The notes under the pieces: generated by a model
What the model saw: only the letters and a program-made list of their open reading frames with translations
Told to the model about the DNA's origin: nothing
The model's database searches: none
Origin: Acidimicrobiales bacterium
Lineage (GTDB): Bacteria > Actinomycetota > Acidimicrobiia > Acidimicrobiales > MedAcidi-G1
DNA length: 64,000 bases
Direction of reading: 5' to 3'
NCBI GenBank assembly: GCA_028823445.1
Contig: JAPKBH010000001.1
Location: 124,001 to 188,000, forward strand
Part shown: positions 53,644 through 61,409 of the stretch, piece by piece
How positions within the stretch are numbered: the stretch's first letter is position 1
Layout: each line of letters opens with the position of its first letter
Made by a program: the position numbers and the translations under genes

Positions 53644-54227
53644 TGCGGGTCGATTCCCATTTCTTCCATGTCCTGGTAACGGTTACCGATGCGATGATGC
53701 GGCCGCCCACCTACCGAAGCGCCAATAGCCACCACAATCTCATCGGGTCCAGGTGCATCGGCGACAGTCATTTCCAGCGTGAGGTAATGGGAGCGCCAAC
53801 CCGGGTCTTCTTTGTGCATCATGGGGATACTCACCGTGGCTCCCGGGCCGCCTCGGGTATTGGTAAACGACAAGTAAGCCGTACCGTTCACGGCGTCGCG
53901 AAAAACGTTGCCAAAACGCAAGGTATGGATCAATGCCGACCCATGCTCTACCTCGCCGCTGGTTCCTACCATGGAGGCTTTTCCGTAGGCCTCGATGGCC
54001 TCTCCCCCGCCGGTTAATGCCGTGAGGCGAGGCACCAAGACCTCGCCTAAAGCCGGGGCGGTCGCCAATATTTCGGGGCGCAGATCTTCAACGAACCCTT
54101 GGCCGGCCCACGGGTTGGACAACACCGCCGCTACTCCGTACAGGTGCAACGAGGGGGCGGCGACTTTTCCGCCTTCAATGAGCACTTCTTCGTGGTGCGC
54201 TACGACTTTACGTATTTCTAAACTCAT
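53640..54227 (-). CDS. Amino acid synthesis (AA_synth, DUF1185/PF06684) family protein
   Basis: The ATG at 54227 sits on the ATGA shared with the LLM gene stop and gives 195 residues; the frame continues upstream without a sensible start. The sequence MSLEIRKVVAHHEEVLIEGG, GVAAVLSNPWAGQGFVEDL, AYGKASMVGTSGEVEHGSAL and the GASVGGRPHHRIGN ending match the AA_synth family. Its biochemical function is not established, despite the name. The invariant His and Gly segments hint at a small-molecule enzyme. Context puts it in the same catabolic sequence as the LLM oxygenase. Confidence 0.82.
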   Translation of the reverse strand: MSLEIRKVVAHHEEVLIEGGKVAAPSLHLYGVAAVLSNPWAGQGFVEDLRPEILATAPALGEVLVPRLTALTGGGEAIEAYGKASMVGTSGEVEHGSALIHTLRFGNVFRDAVNGTAYLSFTNTRGGPGATVSIPMMHKEDPGWRSHYLTLEMTVADAPGPDEIVVAIGASVGGRPHHRIGNRYQDMEEMGIDPQ

Positions 54228-55378
54228 CAGTTTGTCTCCTCGGAAAATTGGGGCATCACTTCTTCCGTGAAACGATGGACGCTGTCCATTACCGTACGGT
54301 GGTCCAGACCGGGGAAGTTTGACCACACCAACAGGGATTGAAGATTAAGTTTTTCCTTCATCTCATGGATTTTTTCAGCCACATAATCAGCGGTGCCAAA
54401 CAACATATTGCGCGGGTGGAGCCACTGGTAGCTAAGAAGATCAAGTTTACCGGGGGTCTCGGGCAACTCTTCTCCCGGATAACGGTGGTTGCTTAGGCCC
54501 CGAAAATGGCATACCCACTCCATGTAGCGCAAAAAAGCCTGGCCGGCCAGTTCTTCGGCTTGGGCCATGGTCTCGGTCACAAACATGTCACGGACCAAGG
54601 TAACCCCTTCACCCATTGGCACGTCTTGGCCTTGGGCCTGTGAAGCCGTCTCGCTATAGAGTTCAAAGCGAGAGACCATGGCATCGGTGGGTGGAATCCA
54701 GAACATGCCTTGAAGCCCGTTACGAGCGGCAAACTCAATAGAAGGAGCCGAGTCAATAACCTGCCAAAGCGGTGGGTGCGGGGATTGGAAGGGCTTAGGT
54801 ATTACCGAGAGTGCCGTAATATGTCCAGTTTCGGGGTCGGTATTGTTGCTGACAGGTGGGCTCATGGCGTGATTAAAGGTGACACCAGGGTAAGGGAACT
54901 CAAAAAACTCGCCCTTAAAAGAAAAGAATTCATCAGTCCAGCAGCGGCGTATGACCTCTAAGGTTTCTTCAAATAAGGCACGGTTGACCGCCGGGTCCCG
55001 AACATCGGCCGCCGGGTTCATGTTGACCGTCTCTCGTGGGTAGACCCCCCGTCCTACCCCTACTTCAAGGCGGCCCGCGCTCATGTGGTCCAACATGGCG
55101 AGGTCTTCAGCCATCTGGATCGGGTGGCGAAAGGTAATAATATTGGCCGCTTGGCCGATACGAATTTGTTCAGTATGGGCCGCTAGGTCAGTGCTCATGA
55201 GCACGGGGTTGGGGCAAACTTCTAGCCCCTCGTGCCCAAAGTGATGTTCGGTAGTCCAAATGGATTCCCACCCGTTTTGGTCGCAATACTGGGCGATTTC
55301 TCGCCCTTCATCTATAACTTCGTAAAAGGGCTTACGAAGGCCCCAATTATTTTGGTTCAGAAAATACCCGAATCGCAT
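54227..55378 (-). CDS. LLM-class flavin-dependent monooxygenase
   Basis: The ATG at 55378 gives 383 residues starting MRFGYFLNQNNWG. It is a luciferase-like TIM-barrel enzyme using FMNH2. Visible blocks are WESIWTTEHHFGHEGLE, IGQAANIITFRHPIQMAEDLAMLDHMSAGRLEVGVGRG, RRCWTDEFFSFKGEFFEF and the C-terminal FGTADYVAEKIHEM. These match bacterial luciferase/alkanal monooxygenase-like proteins. No flavin reductase gene is adjacent. It should insert oxygen to split a ring or chain; the substrate is unknown. It is first in the operon behind a good promoter. Confidence 0.88.
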   Translation of the reverse strand: MRFGYFLNQNNWGLRKPFYEVIDEGREIAQYCDQNGWESIWTTEHHFGHEGLEVCPNPVLMSTDLAAHTEQIRIGQAANIITFRHPIQMAEDLAMLDHMSAGRLEVGVGRGVYPRETVNMNPAADVRDPAVNRALFEETLEVIRRCWTDEFFSFKGEFFEFPYPGVTFNHAMSPPVSNNTDPETGHITALSVIPKPFQSPHPPLWQVIDSAPSIEFAARNGLQGMFWIPPTDAMVSRFELYSETASQAQGQDVPMGEGVTLVRDMFVTETMAQAEELAGQAFLRYMEWVCHFRGLSNHRYPGEELPETPGKLDLLSYQWLHPRNMLFGTADYVAEKIHEMKEKLNLQSLLVWSNFPGLDHRTVMDSVHRFTEEVMPQFSEETN

Positions 55379-55457
55379 GCTTGCGCTTTCTATCGAGGAA
55401 TGACGGACATGGGCGCACACCTTTTATTCTCGCTGCCTGCCCGACTCGAGTGAGCAC

Positions 55458-55486
55458 AAGGTACAGCAAAAATTTTCGAAGGTCAA
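55458..55486 (-). promoter_or_regulatory. Sigma-70-like promoter of the LLM operon
   Basis: On the minus strand TTGACC (55481-55486) and TACCTT (55458-55463) are 17 nt apart. The -35 box overlaps the end of the lldD-like gene. The predicted transcript starts near 55450, leaving a leader of about 70 nt before the LLM ATG. The spacer is AT-rich. Confidence 0.55.
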
Positions 55487-56697
55487 TGTTTGTTGGCCAA
55501 GAGGTATTGGGGCCCTAAGTCATCTACGGACGGACAACCCAACAGAGCCAAGGTTCGCTCCACCCCATTGGCAAAGTGATCAATAACAAAGTCCACCCCG
55601 ACTTCGCCGGCAGCACCCAGGCCATAAAGGTAAGGACGGCCCACCATGCAGGCCGTGGCCCCCAGCGCTACTGCCTTAACAATGTCCGACCCCCGACGCA
55701 CCCCACCATCAACAATGATTTCCGTTTGTCCCCCCAGTGCCGCGGCCACCGCTGGCAATAAATCAATCGGGGCAGGAGCATCGTCGAGTTGGCGTCCGCC
55801 GTGGTTTGACAGGGCAATCGCATCCACCCCGTGATCCACGGAAAGTTGTGCATCTTCTACCGATTGGATGCCTTTGATGACCAACTTCCCTTTCCATCGG
55901 TCGCGCAACCACGTCAGATCGTCCCAACTCAAGCTCGGGTCTAATTGGCTGTTTATGTAGGTGGCGAGGGATACCGGGTCTGACCCGTCGCCGACTTTGC
56001 TTTCGGTCAGGTTGGCAAACTTTATGGGCGCTGACGTTATGAAGTCCCAAGTCCAACTGGGGTGCCGAAGGCCGTCAAAAATTGTGTCTAGCCCGATTTT
56101 AGGCGGCAAGGTAAAACCACGGCGTACATCTCGCTCTCGCCTTCCCAAAACCGTATTGTCGACCGTCAAAATGATGGTCGAATAGTGACAGGCAGCAGCC
56201 CGTTTGAGCATTTCATCGACAAGATCGCGGTCTCGCCAAACATAAACTTGAAACCACTTATCACCGGACGAAACTGCCGCTACGTCTTCGATAGAGCGGG
56301 TGGACAGCGTTGAGAGACCATAGGGAAGCCCCGCCCGCTCAGCGGCTCGGGCCACCGAGAGTTCTCCGGCAGAGTCGGCCATGCGAGTAAAGCCCGTCGG
56401 CGCCAAAATCAGGGGCAGAGGGAGGCGACGGCCCAGCAGTTCTGTAGAGGTGTCGATACTTTCTATGCCCCGTAGAACTCGGGGTTTAAATGAAATGGCG
56501 GCAAAACCCTGTTTGTTGCGGGCCGCTGTGCGCTCGTCTTCGGCCGCACCATCGATGTAATCAAAAACTCCACCGGGGAGGCGCTTTTTTGCCAACAAGC
56601 GGAGATCCTCCAAATTGCTGGCTCGCTCTAAGCGGCGAAGTGCCCCGTTGCGTTCAAATCTTCTCAACCGCACTACCGAGCGAAGGGCTTTTAACAT
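55483..56697 (-). CDS. FMN-dependent alpha-hydroxy-acid oxidase/dehydrogenase (LldD-like)
   Basis: A 404-residue (beta/alpha)8 FMN enzyme that oxidises an L-2-hydroxy acid such as lactate. The N-terminal block is RLPGGVFDYIDGAAEDERT. FMN contacts are in ILAPTGFTRM and STLSTRSIEDVA, with Gln in KWFQVYVWRDR. The active-site His is in LSNHGGRQLDDAP, and the flavin-phosphate loop is IIVDGGVRRGSDIVKAVALGA. It is a separate gene from the LLM operon downstream, whose promoter overlaps its 3' end. Lactate dehydrogenase, lactate monooxygenase, mandelate dehydrogenase or MftD-like roles are all possible. Confidence 0.9.
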   Translation of the reverse strand: MLKALRSVVRLRRFERNGALRRLERASNLEDLRLLAKKRLPGGVFDYIDGAAEDERTAARNKQGFAAISFKPRVLRGIESIDTSTELLGRRLPLPLILAPTGFTRMADSAGELSVARAAERAGLPYGLSTLSTRSIEDVAAVSSGDKWFQVYVWRDRDLVDEMLKRAAACHYSTIILTVDNTVLGRRERDVRRGFTLPPKIGLDTIFDGLRHPSWTWDFITSAPIKFANLTESKVGDGSDPVSLATYINSQLDPSLSWDDLTWLRDRWKGKLVIKGIQSVEDAQLSVDHGVDAIALSNHGGRQLDDAPAPIDLLPAVAAALGGQTEIIVDGGVRRGSDIVKAVALGATACMVGRPYLYGLGAAGEVGVDFVIDHFANGVERTLALLGCPSVDDLGPQYLLANKH

Positions 56698-56739
56698 GTC
56701 ACTATTGTGCCATCTGTCGTCTCTAAGACAAGACTCGGC

Positions 56740-57741
56740 CTAATACATGATGGTTCGCGTCAAATGGTGAGGCCAAAAGGTGTCGTGATAAGTGTTCCAA
56801 AAGCGAAAGTCCACCTGAGGTACGACAATTTGTTGATCAGGGGGCCGGATCTCATTGATGGCGTCGGTCAATAATGCCGTGGCATAAACCGTGTGGGCAC
56901 GAATCTCGATTTCCTGGTCGCTGTCACGCTCAATAATTTGGCCTGCCATAATCTTGGCCTCCAACTCAGGCGCATAAGAAATCAGACCCATAAGGCGTAG
57001 CCCCACTGGCACGATGTAGTCGGCGAAGGCTGTCATGTCTTCAAGATCTTTGAGCGCCCATTGGCCGCTACGAAACAAAGCCCGATGCAGCGACCACAAA
57101 GTAAGTTGAGGCAATTTATGAAACTCAACTTTTTGCCCGTGGTACAGACTTGAATCATCGAAGCGCGGAAATTCTTGGGCCATGCGTTCCATCAACCCCT
57201 CACCGTCGGCATACATTGCTGGCGCACAGGAGCGCACAAACGCATGAAAAGAACCCTGATGCCGGTCAACCAGGGTGGCACCTATTTCATTCAAAATTTC
57301 CACCCGTTCTTCCAACATGGGGAGTTCCACGTTGCCGGCAAACAAACGTGCCAGATCATCTCGGGTTACTGAGGCCAAATGTTGGCCGCTAAAAATATCT
57401 TGCCCCGCAGCCAGCGCTTCGTGGATGCGAGCAAACATGCCTTCGGTGTCAGACCAGGTTTGCCCTTGGTAGTCCACGGCAAACTTAACGCTGGTGGCGA
57501 AATCAGTAAAAGCAAAGTTGAGCGCCCCAATAAAAAAGTTCACGTCAAACAACAGGTCCGGGTCTTTGCCCATATCGAAGGGGCCGGTACCGGTGTCATC
57601 AGGGATGGAAAAATGCTCGTAGGCCATCCAACTGGCCACTTCTTGAACCTTGTCAAGGGAAGTAGAAACATGGGTGGATTGTTCGATAACGGGCAGCACC
57701 GATTTCAGTACGGGTTTTTGCCATTTGCTACTGGTTTGCAT
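56740..57741 (-). CDS. Queuosine salvage protein (Qng1/DUF2419-like nucleosidase)
   Basis: A 333-residue protein of the DUF2419/Qng1 family, which removes the base queuine from queuosine 5'-phosphate so that tRNA can be modified again. Matching blocks are VLPVIEQSTHVSTSLDKV, VNFFIGALNFAFTDFA, ELPMLEERVEILNEIGATL, GSFHAFVRSC, MTAFADYIVPVGLRLMG and a final IDF-like VDFRFWN with HHLTRTIMY. In known family members the Asp of the FADY segment is close to the active site. The family is better known from eukaryotes, but bacterial members are described. It is divergent, 74 nt apart, from a PfkB kinase that could make the phosphorylated substrate. Confidence 0.8.
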   Translation of the reverse strand: MQTSSKWQKPVLKSVLPVIEQSTHVSTSLDKVQEVASWMAYEHFSIPDDTGTGPFDMGKDPDLLFDVNFFIGALNFAFTDFATSVKFAVDYQGQTWSDTEGMFARIHEALAAGQDIFSGQHLASVTRDDLARLFAGNVELPMLEERVEILNEIGATLVDRHQGSFHAFVRSCAPAMYADGEGLMERMAQEFPRFDDSSLYHGQKVEFHKLPQLTLWSLHRALFRSGQWALKDLEDMTAFADYIVPVGLRLMGLISYAPELEAKIMAGQIIERDSDQEIEIRAHTVYATALLTDAINEIRPPDQQIVVPQVDFRFWNTYHDTFWPHHLTRTIMY

Positions 57742-57815
57742 TTGGTCTCCATTTTGTGAGCAGAATCAACCATACTGACATGAACGAACGTCGCTCCGGG
57801 CGACCAAAGGAAACC

Positions 57816-58709
57816 ATGACCCACGAAACTCAACCAACCTTGGCTGTTGTCGGCTCCACCATGATCGATTTGGTTGCTTATGCCGAGGTGCTACCCGAAG
57901 ACGGCGAAACCCTGCTCGGTGAAAAGTTTCAAATGGGCTTCGGCGGTAAAGGTGCCAACCAAGCAGTGATGGCCAAACTGATGGGAGCCGAGGTAGCCAT
58001 GGTTAATTGTTTGGGCGACGACGACTACGCCCAGATGTACCGTAAAAACTTTGCCGACTACGGCATCAATACCGACCATGTTTACACCGCTCCGGGGGCC
58101 AGCGGCGTGGCCCCTATTTGGGTCGACGGACAAGGCCATAACCGCATAATCATCATCCCGGGCGCTAATCATGCCTTAACTGCACAGCAAGCAACCGCCG
58201 CCATTGAAGCGTTGGCTCCCCTTCAGGTAGTTATCGGCCAGTTTGAGATCCCGCAAGAGGTCACCGCCGCAGGGTTTGCTGCGGCACAAAAATTTGAGGC
58301 AACCACCGTGTTGAACCCCGCCCCGGCCAGTGCGTTATGCCCGGCACTACTGGCCGTTACCGATTGGTTGATTCCCAACGAACATGAGTTTGCCCTGTTG
58401 GCGGGGAGTGAACCTTCTGACACCGCCCTCTTGAGTTTCGCCACGCAGACCGCTACCCGACTGTTGGTTACCTTAGGTGAAGCAGGGGTGGCTTTAGCCG
58501 TCGATGGTGAGGTCATACGATTGCCGACGACCCGTGTTGAAGCTATTGATACCACTGGGGCCGGCGATGCCTTCGTGGGGGCTTTTGCCTACGGATTAGC
58601 CGCGGGCCTTGCCCCAGTAGCAGCGGCCCAACTAGGTATGGATCGGGCCACAGATTCGGTAACCAAACTGGGCACCCAATCTTCCTACGCCCCGCTTTCA
58701 CCTCGTTAG
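57816..58709 (+). CDS. PfkB-family carbohydrate/nucleoside kinase (ribokinase-like)
   Basis: The ATG at 57816 follows AAAGGAAACC and gives 297 residues. PfkB signatures are the N-terminal GFGGKGANQAVMAKLMGA and the C-terminal DTTGAGDAFVGAFAYGLA, which holds the catalytic Asp and anion hole. LNPAPASALCPAL and IPNEHEFALL match ribokinase. It phosphorylates ribose or a nucleoside with ATP. Next to the Qng1-like gene, the appealing alternative is a kinase for queuosine, giving the Qng1 substrate. Plain ribokinase remains fully possible; if it is ribokinase, it may take up ribose released by salvage. Confidence 0.88.
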   Translation: MTHETQPTLAVVGSTMIDLVAYAEVLPEDGETLLGEKFQMGFGGKGANQAVMAKLMGAEVAMVNCLGDDDYAQMYRKNFADYGINTDHVYTAPGASGVAPIWVDGQGHNRIIIIPGANHALTAQQATAAIEALAPLQVVIGQFEIPQEVTAAGFAAAQKFEATTVLNPAPASALCPALLAVTDWLIPNEHEFALLAGSEPSDTALLSFATQTATRLLVTLGEAGVALAVDGEVIRLPTTRVEAIDTTGAGDAFVGAFAYGLAAGLAPVAAAQLGMDRATDSVTKLGTQSSYAPLSPR

Positions 58710-58732
58710 TTGTTTCTCATTAGAGTGCGGCC

Positions 58733-60202
58733 ATGACTTCGCCTCAACATTTTGACGTCCTCATCGTGGGGGCTGGAATTTCCGGCATTGGCGCTGCTTA
58801 TCATTTGCAAAAAAACTGCCCTGATCATTCCTTCGCCCTACTGGAAGGACGCCCCGATTTAGGCGGCACCTGGGACTTATTCCGCTACCCGGGGATTCGC
58901 TCAGATAGCGATATGCACACCTTGGGTTACAGTTTCAAGCCGTGGACCAACGCCAAATCTATTGCCGATGGCCCATCAATTTTGGCTTATCTTCGAGAGA
59001 CGGCTGAAGAGAACAACATGGGCCCCCACATTCGCTTCAACCATCAGGTTTCAGATGCCCAATGGTCGAGCCAGGACAGCACCTGGACGGTAACTGCCGA
59101 CGTCCAAGGAGAGCCTGCGACCTACACTTGCAACTTTTTGTTTATGTGTTCCGGTTACTACAGTTATCGAGAGGGCTACAGCCCCGAATTTGCTGGCCGA
59201 GAAAACTTTCATGGCCAGATAGTGCACCCCCAAGAGTGGCCCGAAGATTTGGACTACATCGGGAAGAAAGTTGTGGTTATTGGATCAGGGGCTACCGCCA
59301 TGACGCTGATTCCCGCAATGGCAGATCAGGCAGAACACGTCACCATGTTGCAGCGCTCCCCCACCTATGTGGTGGCTCGCCCCGACCATGACGTCATCGC
59401 TAACCGACTGCGCAAATTTCTGCCCGAGAAAGTCGCTTACTGGCTTACTCGTAAAAAGAACGTCTTTCGTCAGGGCTTGGTTTACCGCAAGTCCCGCACC
59501 GACCCCGACAAGGTCAAAGAAATGCTCCTCAATGGTGTGCGTGAAGGTTTAGGGCCCGACTATGACGTAGAGAAACACTTCACTCCTTCCTACAACCCTT
59601 GGGACCAACGGCTTTGCTTAATCCCCAACGGTGACCTTTTTGAATCAATTAACTCCGGCAAAGCTTCGGTGGTGACCGACACCGTTGATACTTTTACCCC
59701 TAACGGCATTCGTTTAAGTTCTGGCCAAGAACTCGAAGCCGACATCATCGTGACGGCCACCGGTTTGCAGTTAGTGACCTTAGGAGAAATGAGTTTTAGC
59801 GTCGACGGTCAACCGGTCGATTTTGCGCAGACCTGGACTTATAAAGGCTTGGCCTACTCAGACATCCCAAACCTGGTGTCCTCCTTTGGGTACATCAACG
59901 CCTCGTGGACGCTGCGCTCTGACCTCATTGGCGAACACGTGTGCCGTTTATTGAACCACATGCGTAAAACCGGCACCACACAATGCACGCCAAGGCTGCG
60001 ACCCAGTGACCACGACATGCCACCACGCCCTTGGGTAGACGACTTCCCCGCCGGCTACATGAACCGGGTTATGCCGTTGCTCCCTCGCCAAGGTGACCGT
60101 GCCCCCTGGTTAAACACCCAGGACTACCGTAAAGACATCAAGTTGTTGGGCAAAGCCCAGGTGGAAGATGGCGTTATGGAGTTCACCAAGCCCTCATCAT
60201 GA
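58733..60202 (+). CDS. FAD-containing Baeyer-Villiger-type monooxygenase (EthA-like)
   Basis: A 489-residue NADPH-dependent flavin monooxygenase. The FAD motif is LIVGAGISGIGAAYHL, the NADP motif VVVIGSGATAMTLIPAM, and between them is the Baeyer-Villiger fingerprint FHGQIVHPQEWPEDLDY (F-x-G-x3-H-x3-W-P). DLGGTWDLFRYPGIRSDSDMH is also characteristic. It would turn ketones into esters or lactones, or oxidise sulfur, as EthA does to thioamide drugs. Native substrate unknown. The stop is 1 nt from the convergent trans-sulfuration gene. Confidence 0.9.
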   Translation: MTSPQHFDVLIVGAGISGIGAAYHLQKNCPDHSFALLEGRPDLGGTWDLFRYPGIRSDSDMHTLGYSFKPWTNAKSIADGPSILAYLRETAEENNMGPHIRFNHQVSDAQWSSQDSTWTVTADVQGEPATYTCNFLFMCSGYYSYREGYSPEFAGRENFHGQIVHPQEWPEDLDYIGKKVVVIGSGATAMTLIPAMADQAEHVTMLQRSPTYVVARPDHDVIANRLRKFLPEKVAYWLTRKKNVFRQGLVYRKSRTDPDKVKEMLLNGVREGLGPDYDVEKHFTPSYNPWDQRLCLIPNGDLFESINSGKASVVTDTVDTFTPNGIRLSSGQELEADIIVTATGLQLVTLGEMSFSVDGQPVDFAQTWTYKGLAYSDIPNLVSSFGYINASWTLRSDLIGEHVCRLLNHMRKTGTTQCTPRLRPSDHDMPPRPWVDDFPAGYMNRVMPLLPRQGDRAPWLNTQDYRKDIKLLGKAQVEDGVMEFTKPSS

Positions 60203-60203
60203 T

Positions 60204-61409
60204 TTAGATATTGGCCAGACCGCTTTCGAGGTCGGTTACCAAATCTTGCGCATCTTCGATACCTACCGAAATGCGCACCATGCCGTCAGTGATGCCCGAA
60301 GCAGCCCGGTCTTCTGGCGGTACCACCCGATGGGTCATGGACGCCGGGTGCTCAACCAAAGTATCGACGTTGCCCAAACTCACCGCTAGTGAGCAGATGC
60401 TGAGCCCATCGAGAAACTGGGTGGCGGCGGCGTAACTACCGAGGTCAATGGTGATCATGGCCCCAAAGTCATCCATTTGTTGCGCTGCTAAAGCGTGCTG
60501 CGGATGACTCGCTAACCCAGGCCAAAGCGTTGTTTGTACCTTTGCATGGTCTTCCAAGAATTCAGCCAAAACCCGAGCATTACTACAGTGCTGTTTCATA
60601 CGCAGGGGCAAGGTTTTGAGACCAATGCTGGTTAGCCAACAATCAAAGGGGCTCGGTACGGCACCGACAAAACGAATCATCGAACCAGCACCGGTATCCA
60701 TAAACTCGGCGTCGGCGCTAACCACTGCCCCGCCTAAGACCGTGCCGTGGCCGTTGATGTACTTGGTGGTGCTGTGTACCACCACATCGGCTCCCAAGGT
60801 TAAAGGGCGCTGCAAAATGGGGGTAGCAAACGTGTTATCAACCACTACTTTCGCCCCATGGGCGTGAGCCAATTCGGCGGTCCGAGCAATGTCAATAACG
60901 GTCATGGTGGGGTTGGCTGGGGTTTCTAAATAGACCACCGTGGTTTCTGGGTGGGCAGCCAACTCTTGTTCTAAAAGGTCCGGGTCTAAAAGAGACACCC
61001 TGGTATTGGTGACTTGATAGTTGGGGAGCACGTCAGAGATCAAGTGATCGGTGGAGCCATACAACGCTCGTTGGGTAATAACGTGATCACCAGATTTAGT
61101 GAGGCCCAGCAGCGCTGCGCTGATTGCCCCCATGCCTGAGCCAAATATTTCTGCGGTTACCGGTTCGCTACCGGGGTAATCGAAACCTTCCAAAGCAGCG
61201 ATCTTGGCTGCTAACGCTTGGCGGGTTGGGTTGGACCCGCGGGAGTACATGTGGCCAGCCGTTTCGCCGTTTCCGTAGGATTCAACGGCTGCGGCATCAG
61301 CAAAAGTAAACGTCGAGGTCTGATGGATGGGCGCCACGTGGGCCCCCGATGGGTCGTGGGGCTCGCCGGCGTGCACTGCTTGGGTGGCTAGTTGATGTTT
61401 TTCGCTCAT
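60204..61409 (-). CDS. Cys/Met metabolism PLP enzyme (methionine gamma-lyase/trans-sulfuration family)
   Basis: A 401-residue fold-type I PLP enzyme. The PLP Lys is in VVHSTTKYINGHGTVLGG, with FGSGMGAISAALLGL for the phosphate, YGSTDHLISDVL for the stacking Tyr, and YLETPANPTMTVIDI. The ending VSLGNVDTLVEHPASMTHR and DGMVRISVGIED is standard. Cystathionine gamma-synthase/lyase, O-acetylhomoserine sulfhydrylase and methionine gamma-lyase cannot be told apart with certainty; the long RALYGSTDHL block and overall pattern lean towards gamma-lyase. It overlaps the amidase by 4 nt. Confidence 0.88.
   Translation of the reverse strand: MSEKHQLATQAVHAGEPHDPSGAHVAPIHQTSTFTFADAAAVESYGNGETAGHMYSRGSNPTRQALAAKIAALEGFDYPGSEPVTAEIFGSGMGAISAALLGLTKSGDHVITQRALYGSTDHLISDVLPNYQVTNTRVSLLDPDLLEQELAAHPETTVVYLETPANPTMTVIDIARTAELAHAHGAKVVVDNTFATPILQRPLTLGADVVVHSTTKYINGHGTVLGGAVVSADAEFMDTGAGSMIRFVGAVPSPFDCWLTSIGLKTLPLRMKQHCSNARVLAEFLEDHAKVQTTLWPGLASHPQHALAAQQMDDFGAMITIDLGSYAAATQFLDGLSICSLAVSLGNVDTLVEHPASMTHRVVPPEDRAASGITDGMVRISVGIEDAQDLVTDLESGLANI

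Noticed and set aside
47034-55378. A single pathway joining the beta-oxidation genes with the LLM operon
   Set aside because: They are on opposite strands, convergent at 50523/50528, with separate promoters; joint function would be speculation.
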